A DNA stretch of 64,000 nucleotides from DASPWW01 sp963841715 (GTDB lineage Bacteria; Actinomycetota; Thermoleophilia; Solirubrobacterales; 70-9): NCBI GenBank assembly GCA_963841715.1, contig CAWJDP010000002.1, positions 1 through 64,000 on the forward strand, in the 5' to 3' direction. Of this stretch, positions 58,034-64,000 are shown one piece after another. The notes beneath the pieces were generated by a model that saw only the letters and a list, made by a program, of their open reading frames with translations, ran no database searches and was not told the origin of the DNA. The stretch's first letter is position 1, and each line of letters starts with the position of its first letter. Position numbers and translations under genes: made by a program.

Positions 58034-58969
58034 TCAGCGCGGCGCGAGCGCTTCGATCAGGTCCCCGATCCGCTCCGGGGTTGTGACCGGCGTGAGGACG
58101 GGAAGCGTGATCCCGCCGTCGACGAACTCGTTCAGCCGCTCGCGCATCTCCTCGGGCGAGCCGAGGATGAAGATCTGCTCGATCAGCTCCCACGGCGCCG
58201 CCGCGGTCGCGCGCTCGCGGTCGCGCGCGTTCCATGCCTCGACCATCTCGTCGATCTGCTCGCCGTGGCCGAGCCAGCGGAAGAACGCCTCATACACCGG
58301 GACGGTCCCGTACGAGGCGAGCATGAACCGCGCCAACGGCTCGATCTCCTCACGCTTGCCCGGGATGCAGAAGAAGCGGCACAGGAGCTCAAACCCCTCC
58401 CGGGCGCCCGTGAGCGCGTCGGCGACCTGCGGCAGCCCGGACAGCGGGAGGAAGTTCGTGAACGCCCCGTCGCCCCTCTCGACCGCGAGCGCGAGCATCT
58501 TGCCGCGCAGCGCCGCGACGATGATCGGGATCTCGTCGTCGGGTGCGCGCTCGAGCTTGAAGCCGCCGTCGACCCGATCGCCGTCGAACACCCCGCGCAG
58601 GTAGTCGATCGTCTCCGACATCTTCGACAGCGGGCGCTCGAACGGCATCCGGTTCCAGCCCTCGACGATGCGATCCGAGGACGCGCCGATCCCGAGCGCG
58701 AAGCGCCCGCCGCTCGCATCCGACAGCGCCGCGGCCTGCTGGGCGAGCAGGGCCGGGCCCCGCGTGTAGACGCCGACGACGCCGGTCCCGAGCCGCACGT
58801 CCTCGGTCCAGGTTGCGGCGAGCGCCAGCGGGGTGAAGCCGTCGGGGCCGTTCGTCTCGCCCGACCACAGATCGGTGTACCCGGCCGCCTCCGCGCGCCG
58901 CACTAGGTCCCCCTGGTCGGAGAGCGGAAACCCGGTCAACGGGAGCGTCAATCCCCATCTGCTCGCCAT
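58034..58969 (-). CDS. LLM-class F420-dependent oxidoreductase (second)
   Basis: The 311-residue luciferase-like TIM barrel has RRAEAAGYTDLWSGETNGPD, VGVYTRGPALLAQQAAALSD and GGRFALGIGASSDRIVEGWN. These are typical of F420-dependent enzymes of actinobacteria. The substrate is unknown. ATG 58969 lies 6 nt after TAGGGT on the minus strand, so a leaderless message is likely. Confidence 0.9.
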   Translation of the reverse strand: MASRWGLTLPLTGFPLSDQGDLVRRAEAAGYTDLWSGETNGPDGFTPLALAATWTEDVRLGTGVVGVYTRGPALLAQQAAALSDASGGRFALGIGASSDRIVEGWNRMPFERPLSKMSETIDYLRGVFDGDRVDGGFKLERAPDDEIPIIVAALRGKMLALAVERGDGAFTNFLPLSGLPQVADALTGAREGFELLCRFFCIPGKREEIEPLARFMLASYGTVPVYEAFFRWLGHGEQIDEMVEAWNARDRERATAAAPWELIEQIFILGSPEEMRERLNEFVDGGITLPVLTPVTTPERIGDLIEALAPR

Positions 58970-58975
58970 CGCGCG

Positions 58976-58981
58976 ACCCTA
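58976..58981 (-). promoter_or_regulatory. Leaderless -10 element for the second LLM oxidoreductase
   Basis: On the minus strand TAGGGT lies 6 nt before ATG 58969 with no Shine-Dalgarno sequence in between. Confidence 0.3.
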
Positions 58982-59020
58982 TCTCGGAATGGGTGGCGGC
59001 GGCCTCCACGGTGGGATAAG

Positions 59021-59518
59021 TTGCGCGGGGTGGACTTCTCCCGTCTCGATCCGAGGAGGACGATCATCGGCGGCGCCGCCGGCATCCTGCTGATCGTCAG
59101 CATCCTGTTCCTCCCCTGGTTCTCCCTCGATCACGGGCCGGCTCGGGGCCAGCCCGGTGGCTGGCTTTGCGGATCGGGCGACTACAGCTGCACGGGTTGG
59201 GAGACGTTCCCGATCAATCGCTGGCTGCTGCTGCTCGCCGCGCTGTCGCCGTTCATCCTCGGCTACATCCTCGTGCGCGGGAACAGGCTCTCGTGGGCGC
59301 CCGGTGAGATGACGATGGTCGTCGGCTTCGTCGCAATCGTGCTGATCGCCTACAACGGGATCATCGACAAGCCGGGCAATGACTTCGCAGAGGTCGGCCA
59401 GAGCCTGGAATACGGCTACTGGCTCGCGCTGCTCGCGGCGATCGCGATCACGGGGGTTGGGTTCCTCCGCTCCGAGGCAGGGCAGGAGCGAGAACGCAAG
59501 GCGCCCGGGACCGTCTGA
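59021..59518 (+). CDS. Four-helix membrane protein
   Basis: The 165-residue protein has four transmembrane segments (about 15-35, 65-87, 98-115 and 133-150) and two cysteines in the first outer loop (WLCGSGDYSCTGW). The family is not recognised. The start may be TTG 59021 or GTG 59030; GATAAG just upstream could be a -10. It precedes glpX on the same strand by 11 bp. Confidence 0.65.
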   Translation: MRGVDFSRLDPRRTIIGGAAGILLIVSILFLPWFSLDHGPARGQPGGWLCGSGDYSCTGWETFPINRWLLLLAALSPFILGYILVRGNRLSWAPGEMTMVVGFVAIVLIAYNGIIDKPGNDFAEVGQSLEYGYWLALLAAIAITGVGFLRSEAGQERERKAPGTV

Positions 59519-59529
59519 GCGGGCCGTCG

Positions 59530-60564
59530 GTGGCGGACGAGCCGGACCCGGGAGTGATCTCGCACGACGTTCGCTCGGGCGCGAAGCCCGATCGTAACCT
59601 CGCGCTCGAGCTCGTCCGCGTCACCGAGGCGGCGGCGCTTGCCGCGGCGCGCTGGGTCGGGCGCGGCGAAAAGGAGGACGCCGACGGCGCCGCCGTCGAC
59701 GCGATGCGGCTGATGCTCGACACGGTGCCGATGGACGGGATCGTCGTCATCGGGGAGGGCGAGAAGGACGAGGCGCCGATGCTCTACAACGGCGAGCGGA
59801 TCGGCGACGGGAGCCCGCCCGAGGTCGACATCGCGGTCGACCCGCTCGAGGGGACACGGCTTACCGCGCAGGGGCAGCCCTCGGCGCTGGCGGTGATCGC
59901 GCTGTCGGACCGCGGCAGGATGTTCGACCCCGGGCCCTGCGTGTACATGGAGAAGATCGCAGGGAGTCCCACGATCGCGGACTGCCTCAGCCTCGACGAC
60001 TCGCTCGGCGATGTCGTCCGCGCGGTCGCCGACAAGAAGGGCGCCGAGCCCGGCGACGTCACCGTGATCATGCTCGACCGGCCACGCCACGCAGATGCGG
60101 TCGCCGAGCTCCGCGAGGTTGGGGCGCGGATCCGCTTCATCACCGACGGCGACGTCTCGGCGGCGCTGATGGCGGTCACGGGCGAGCGCGGCGTCGATCT
60201 GCTGTGGGGGATCGGGGGGACGCCCGAGGGGGTGCTCTCGGCCGCGGCGATCAAGTGCCTCGGCGGGCAGATGCTGGGGCGGCTGTGGCCGCGCGACGAC
60301 GGCGAGCGCCAGGCGGCCCTCGACGCCGGATACGACCTCGACAAGGTGCTGACCGTCAACGATCTCGTCGGCGGCGGCGACGCGTTCTTCGCTGCGACAG
60401 GGGTCACCGACGGCGATCTCCTCCAGGGTGTGCGCTACGTCAGCGGCGGGCGGGCGACGACCGAGTCGCTGATCATGCGCTCGCGCTCGGGCACGGTGCG
60501 CGAGATCAGGGCGCGCCACGACCGCGCGAAGCTGCGCGAAGTCACCGGAGGCAGATACGGGTAG
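59530..60564 (+). CDS. glpX: Fructose-1,6-bisphosphatase class II
   Basis: The 344-residue gluconeogenic enzyme has the GlpX metal and substrate motifs GEGEKDEAPMLYNGE (75-89) and DPLEGTR (104-110), and later LWGIGGTPEGVLSAAA. It hydrolyses fructose 1,6-bisphosphate to fructose 6-phosphate. GTG start. It is the only FBPase type seen here. The NmrA-like frame follows and may be translationally coupled. Confidence 0.95.
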   Translation: MADEPDPGVISHDVRSGAKPDRNLALELVRVTEAAALAAARWVGRGEKEDADGAAVDAMRLMLDTVPMDGIVVIGEGEKDEAPMLYNGERIGDGSPPEVDIAVDPLEGTRLTAQGQPSALAVIALSDRGRMFDPGPCVYMEKIAGSPTIADCLSLDDSLGDVVRAVADKKGAEPGDVTVIMLDRPRHADAVAELREVGARIRFITDGDVSAALMAVTGERGVDLLWGIGGTPEGVLSAAAIKCLGGQMLGRLWPRDDGERQAALDAGYDLDKVLTVNDLVGGGDAFFAATGVTDGDLLQGVRYVSGGRATTESLIMRSRSGTVREIRARHDRAKLREVTGGRYG

Positions 60565-60586
60565 CCGGACCGGCGCTCCGTGGGCG

Positions 60587-61471
60587 ATAGCCGGGGCGAC
60601 CGGCTACGTGGGGCGCCAGCTGACGGTGGAGCTGCTCGACCGCGGAGCGGCGGTGCGCTGCCTGGCACGCAATCCGGAGCGCGCCGCCGACCTCGCTGCC
60701 GCCGGCGCCGATGTCGTCGAAGCAGACGTCCTCCGCGCCGAGACGCTGCCTCGGGCGCTCGACGGTGCCGAGATCGCCTACTACCTCGTTCACTCGATGG
60801 GGCGCGGCGGGCACGGCGACTACGCGGCGCGCGACCGCAAGGCGGCATCGAATTTCGCAGAGGCGGCGCGCGACGCGGGCGTGCAGGAGATTGTCTATCT
60901 CGGGGGTCTGACGACGGGGGGCTCCGAGCACCTGCGCTCCCGCCACGAGACGGCCGAGGTGCTCGGCGCGGCTGGCGTCCCGCTCACATATCTCGGCGCG
61001 GCGATCGTGGTCGGCGCCGGAAGCGAGTCATTTCGGACCATGCTCTATCTCGTCAAGCGCCTGCCCGTGATGGTCACGCCCCGCTGGACCGATACGCGGA
61101 CCCAGCCGATCGCGATCGACGACGTGATCGCCTATCTCGCCTCCGCGCCGCGGACCGAAAACGCTTCAGGCCGCGAGATCCAGATCGGCGGAGCCGAGGT
61201 GACGACGTACGGCGGGCTGATGGACGCGGCGGCGCGGGCGCTCGGGGTCGCTCCCCGCCCGCGGCTCACCGTGCCGTTCCTCAGCACGCGTCTCTCGTCG
61301 CTGTGGATTGGCCTCGTCACCCCGGTCGATGCGGGCGTCGCGCGCCCCCTCGTCGAGGGCCTGGCAACCGAGACCGTCGTCACCGACCGATCCGGAATGG
61401 AGCTGTTCGACATCGAGCCGACGCCGCTCGACGATGCGATGCGGCGGGCGGTGGCGGATTCGGACGCCTAG
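60587..61471 (+). CDS. NmrA-like / NAD(P)-binding Rossmann protein
   Basis: The protein matches atypical SDR (NmrA/NAD(P)H-binding) sequences: the cofactor loop AGATGYVGRQL, then ADVLRAETLPRALDGAEIAY and a long C-terminal half. GTG 60608 is the first standard start but cuts the nucleotide loop. The frame between a TGA at 60470 and that GTG has no ATG, GTG or TTG. ATA 60587 gives MAGATGYVG, the expected N terminus. The function is unknown. Confidence 0.8.
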   Translation: MAGATGYVGRQLTVELLDRGAAVRCLARNPERAADLAAAGADVVEADVLRAETLPRALDGAEIAYYLVHSMGRGGHGDYAARDRKAASNFAEAARDAGVQEIVYLGGLTTGGSEHLRSRHETAEVLGAAGVPLTYLGAAIVVGAGSESFRTMLYLVKRLPVMVTPRWTDTRTQPIAIDDVIAYLASAPRTENASGREIQIGGAEVTTYGGLMDAAARALGVAPRPRLTVPFLSTRLSSLWIGLVTPVDAGVARPLVEGLATETVVTDRSGMELFDIEPTPLDDAMRRAVADSDA

Positions 61472-61813
61472 GTGCCGACGCCGGGAAGCTTCTCGGCCGG
61501 CGGCAGCTCGAGGCGGCACGCGACGCACGGTGATCCGCAGGTAGCCACGTCCGCGGCCGGCGCTCCGCGAGACAAGCAGCCCGCGCTCGATCCGCCACGT
61601 GACGCGCCCGAATCCGGGACCGGTCACGTACTCGGGGCGGCGAAAGCGCAGCGGCGCCAGCGGGCGGGTCAACAGAACGACGGTGCGCGCTGCCGGTGTG
61701 TAGACGACCCTGACCACACCACCGGTGGCCCGCGAGAGGTGCAGCCAGTAGGCGCGCGCGAGCCGCTCGAGCTGCTCGGGATGCCACATGCGCTCGAACA
61801 CGTCCCGGGGCAC
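61468..61813 (-). pseudogene. Broken conserved gene with uncertain 3' end
   Basis: From GTG 61813 (GAGG upstream) the frame reads VPRDVFERMWHPEQLERLAR, AYWLHLSRATGGVVRVVY, VLLTRPLAPLRFRRPEY and RGRGYLRITVRR, clearly real coding sequence. After about 61530 this frame turns into Arg/His-rich text that is antisense to the NmrA-like gene and stays open to 61166. The next frame ends CRLELPPAEKLPGVGT at TAG 61468. A frameshift or truncation is likely. I do not recognise the family. Confidence 0.55.
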
Positions 61814-61895
61814 CCTGACCTCTCCCTCCTGCGCCGAGCGGACGCCACCCGTCGGCCCGAGTCGTGTCGCCTCCGGACCGGGGAGGAGCCGGACT

Positions 61896-62522
61896 ATGCT
61901 CAAGGGTCGTGAGCGTCGGTCAGGCATCGCGATCAAGAAGGCACGGATAGCCGCGACGGGGCCGCAAGCGACGGCGGATGAGACCGGGGCCGACGGCGGG
62001 CCCGCGCGCCAGGTGCGCGCGATCGTCCCGCTCCCCGGGATTGCCACCTTCGTCGGCCCGGCGCTGATCCTGCTGTTCGCCGGCGGGACGAACATCGGCT
62101 GGGGCCTCCCGCGCCCGGTCGCGATCGCGATCGTCGTGATCGGAGTCACCGTGGGCCTGGCGGGGCTGGTGCTGATCGCGTGGACGATCATCCTGTTCTG
62201 GCGCCGCGGCCGTGGAACGCTCGCGCCCTGGGACCCGCCGCAGAAGCTCGTCGTCCAGGGGCCGTACCACCGGGTGCGAAACCCGATGATCACCGGCGTC
62301 GCAACCGTGCTCGCCGGCGAGGCGCTCGTCTTCGGCTCGCCGGCGCTCGCCATCTACGCGCTCACGTTCGCGGCCGTGAACGCGCTCTACATGCCGCGCG
62401 TCGAGGAGCCGCGGCTGCTGGCGCGGTTCGGCGACGAGTACGCCGACTACATGCGCGAGGTCCCACGCTGGATCCCGCGCCTCGGGCACCGCCCGACCGT
62501 AGGTGGCTCCCTCAGTCGCTGA
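61896..62522 (+). CDS. Isoprenylcysteine carboxyl methyltransferase-like membrane protein
   Basis: The 208-residue protein has about four or five transmembrane helices. The C-terminal motifs of the ICMT/PEMT group are present: GPYHRVRNPMITG and EEPRLLARFGDEYADYM, ending VPRWIPR. Bacterial members methylate unknown lipids or proteins. GGAGGAG lies 8 nt before ATG 61896. Its end overlaps the convergent YihY-type gene by 11 bp. Confidence 0.85.
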   Translation: MLKGRERRSGIAIKKARIAATGPQATADETGADGGPARQVRAIVPLPGIATFVGPALILLFAGGTNIGWGLPRPVAIAIVVIGVTVGLAGLVLIAWTIILFWRRGRGTLAPWDPPQKLVVQGPYHRVRNPMITGVATVLAGEALVFGSPALAIYALTFAAVNALYMPRVEEPRLLARFGDEYADYMREVPRWIPRLGHRPTVGGSLSR

Positions 62523-63408
62523 CCTCGGGGAGTGAGCCAGTGTCTTCGAGCTCGTGCCGAAGCGCGTTGATCACGGCGCCCGCGAGCAGGGTCAGCGCGG
62601 TGAGGTAGAACCAGATCAGCGCCACGAGGACGAACCCGATCACGCCGCCGAACTCGCCGATGCTCGAGACGTTCGCGAGGTAGAACGGGAAGACGTAGTT
62701 CGCGATCGCCATCACCACGGTCAGGAACAGCGCCCCGGGCCACACCGCGGGCCACGGCATGTGCCCCTTGGGCACGAAGTAGTAGATCGCCGACGCGATC
62801 AGGAACGTCACCACGAGCGCGGCGATGATCAGCAGCACCGTGTCGATGTTGTGGATCTCGGAGAGCCCGAACGGGAGGTCGTGGGCGCCCGACAACAGCA
62901 CCCCCTCGAGCGTCGGGACGACGACGCTCGCGGCAAGGAACAGCATCGTCACCGCGAGCATCGCGAACGCGAACCGCTTCTGCTCGACCCAGCCGCGGCA
63001 CTCGACGTGGTAGATGCGGCAGAAGGCGGTGTCCATCGCGCCCCAGAACGAGGACCCGACCCAGATCGCGCCGATCGCGGCCGCGACGCCGATCGTGGTC
63101 GAGCTGTCGCGGATCCGCTCGAGGATCTGGGTCAGGGTGTCGCGCTCGGTCGCCGGGAACAGCAGCTGGAGGTCGCGGACCACGCTCGCCTCGGCGGCGT
63201 CGCTGCGGATGATCTGGCCGAAGATGAACAGGACGATGAGCGCGAACGGGAACAGCGCGAACAGCAGGTTGTAGGCGACCATTCCCGACAGCCCGGTGAC
63301 GTTCTCGCGGTAGGCGCGCTCCCAGAACGCGCGCAGCCAGCGGCCGGCCGCGGCATGTCGCGTCGGGGCCGTCGCCGGCGATCGGCGCGCCGGCCAGGCG
63401 AGTCTCAT
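62512..63408 (-). CDS. YihY/UPF0761-family inner membrane protein
   Basis: The 298-residue protein has six transmembrane helices. The family pattern is clear: GLSGMVAYNLLFALFPFALI near the start, WVGSSFWGAMDTAFCRIY in the middle, and a terminal FVLVALIWFYLTALTLLAG. This family was once called RNase BN-like, but is not a nuclease. It ends with a short acidic tail. The start is ATG 63408. Confidence 0.9.
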   Translation of the reverse strand: MRLAWPARRSPATAPTRHAAAGRWLRAFWERAYRENVTGLSGMVAYNLLFALFPFALIVLFIFGQIIRSDAAEASVVRDLQLLFPATERDTLTQILERIRDSSTTIGVAAAIGAIWVGSSFWGAMDTAFCRIYHVECRGWVEQKRFAFAMLAVTMLFLAASVVVPTLEGVLLSGAHDLPFGLSEIHNIDTVLLIIAALVVTFLIASAIYYFVPKGHMPWPAVWPGALFLTVVMAIANYVFPFYLANVSSIGEFGGVIGFVLVALIWFYLTALTLLAGAVINALRHELEDTGSLPEVSD

Positions 63409-63704
63409 CGGCGCACCGATTCGGTCGCGTCGGCAATCGGGGCCAACACCGTAACTCCGAGGCCTCCCAGGTGTTTTCGTTTCATTTGGAGCACATTCAT
63501 TGCCTTCAGAAAGTGAAGCGCTAGGATTCGAACAGCCGTTTGCAGACTGTCGCGCCAGGGCACTCTTCCGGTAGGGCGAGACGCGGGCCGCGCGGGCCGC
63601 GCCGCGAGGACCGGGCGGTGGCCAGGGCCGAATTCACGTGCGGCGCTTCGTGAGCCGATAGATCTAAGACCCGGACCACACCTGAGAGAGGAACACGAGA
63701 GCGA
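63409..63704. other. 296-bp gap upstream of rpoD
   Basis: No gene is seen. TAGATC near 63660 is a possible -10 for rpoD about 45 bp before its ATG. On the minus strand GTTCGAATCC (complement of 63521-63530) recalls a tRNA T-loop and a CTGCAAA loop lies nearby, but the T-stem does not pair, so no functional tRNA is called. Confidence 0.45.
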
Positions 63705-64000
63705 ATGCTAGTTGGAGAGCTTCAGGAGCTTGAAGAGGTCAAGACGCTGGTCACCAAGGGCCAGCAGGTCGGAGTGCTGAGCTACGGCGAGGTCGCGACC
63801 GGGGTCGCCGAGGTGGACCTCGACGAGTCGGACATCGAGGAGCTCTACGGGCACTTCGAACGCTCGGGCATCGAGCTCGTCGACGACGTCGATCCGGCAC
63901 AGGCGGCGCAGGCCGAACCGGAGCGCGCCGAGGGCGGCAAGCGCGGCCGTCGGCGCAAGCAGGCTCAGGCGCTTGACCTGAAGCCGGACATGACGACCGA
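63705..64000 (+). CDS. rpoD: Primary sigma factor RpoD, N-terminal part (runs off the window)
   Basis: The visible 98 residues match sigma region 1.1: LQELEEVKTLVTKGQQVGVL, then SYGEVATGVAEVDLDESDIE and ELYGHFERSGIELVDD, followed by a Glu/Arg/Lys-rich linker. Region 1.1 is found only in primary-type sigma factors. ATG 63705 follows a GA-rich leader (GAGAGAGGAACACGAGAGC). Regions 2 to 4 lie outside the window. Confidence 0.85.
   Translation, partial: MLVGELQELEEVKTLVTKGQQVGVLSYGEVATGVAEVDLDESDIEELYGHFERSGIELVDDVDPAQAAQAEPERAEGGKRGRRRKQAQALDLKPDMTT

Noticed and set aside
63511..63580. tRNA-like segment on the minus strand (GTTCGAATCC and CTGCAAA loops)
   Set aside because: The T-loop consensus and a Cys-like anticodon loop are present, but the T-stem and acceptor stem do not pair and the variable region is missing, so it is at best a remnant or chance.
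1..64000. CRISPR arrays, insertion sequences, prophage, rRNA or integrase genes
   Set aside because: I looked for regularly spaced repeats, transposase/integrase motifs and rRNA signatures and saw none.

Overview
The window is uniformly GC-rich (roughly 70%), densely packed and full of short intergenic gaps. Gene content points to a high-GC Actinomycetota, most likely class Thermoleophilia (Solirubrobacterales-like). Supporting marks are two F420/LLM-type oxidoreductases, a LigC-type ATP ligase with a stand-alone primase-polymerase, ergothioneine genes, a GSI-alpha glutamine synthetase, a DUF5679 mini-protein, a split proton-translocating transhydrogenase, a PucR regulator, and many leaderless-looking starts. 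The taxonomic call is inference. No rRNA, intact tRNA, CRISPR array, insertion sequence or prophage was seen, so this looks like chromosomal backbone with a few decayed genes.

Layout. 1-2.2 kb: edge of a minus-strand gene, a small zinc-finger-like protein, and a secreted lipase divergent from a QsdR/TetR-type regulator with a clear operator. 2.2-5.5 kb: a TPP-riboswitch-controlled thiamin-precursor ABC transporter (ATPase, permease, lipoprotein) followed by a GNAT. 5.5-8.2 kb: a MoxR ATPase plus a CoxE-like VWA protein. 8.2-13.3 kb: M23 peptidase, PPK2, UbiE-type methyltransferase with a UbiA-like membrane protein, and a large coiled-coil protein. 13.3-19 kb: glnA with a PucR regulator, PAS plus MBL-fold proteins, DUF5679, a membrane coiled-coil protein and a rhodanese. 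19-25.3 kb: thiolase, TetR, DUF4126/DUF167 proteins, and a DrrABC-like exporter divergent from a MarR regulator, then a TetR remnant. 25.4-28.1 kb: secreted protein, frameshifted ECF sigma factor with an anti-sigma-like partner, and tandem lipoproteins. 28-31 kb: acyl-CoA dehydrogenase and LhgO-type oxidase. 31-34.4 kb: a DNA repair island (ligase C, flap endonuclease, primase-polymerase).

34.4-47.6 kb: SHOCT membrane protein, enoyl-CoA hydratase, EAL protein, PaaI thioesterase, glyoxalase, pyruvate kinase, a CtpE-like P-type ATPase, a GNAT/acyl-CoA synthetase fusion, an isocitrate-lyase-family enzyme and a beta-lactamase-fold hydrolase. 47.6-54.8 kb: F420-type oxidoreductase, pntAA-pntAB-pntB, LapA, a prepilin-like fusion, a decayed SnoaL-like gene, a universal stress protein and an alpha/beta hydrolase. 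54.8-64 kb: SDR, egtB-egtD, a second LLM oxidoreductase, class II FBPase (glpX), an NmrA-like protein, a broken conserved gene, an ICMT-like methyltransferase, a YihY-type membrane protein and the 5' end of the primary sigma factor.

Most noteworthy signals: (1) a dispersed ~38-bp stem-loop with a conserved ~20-nt loop and unrelated but self-complementary stems, seen three times, once as an in-frame 39-bp insertion inside a P-type ATPase; (2) several genes whose homology-supported N terminus has no ATG/GTG/TTG but an in-frame ATA or ATC followed by GCC; (3) repeated -10-like hexamers 6-8 nt before start codons, including a 24-bp palindrome that can drive two leaderless divergent genes; (4) a compact ligase/flap nuclease/primase-polymerase repair module; (5) frameshifts in an ECF sigma gene and in two other genes.
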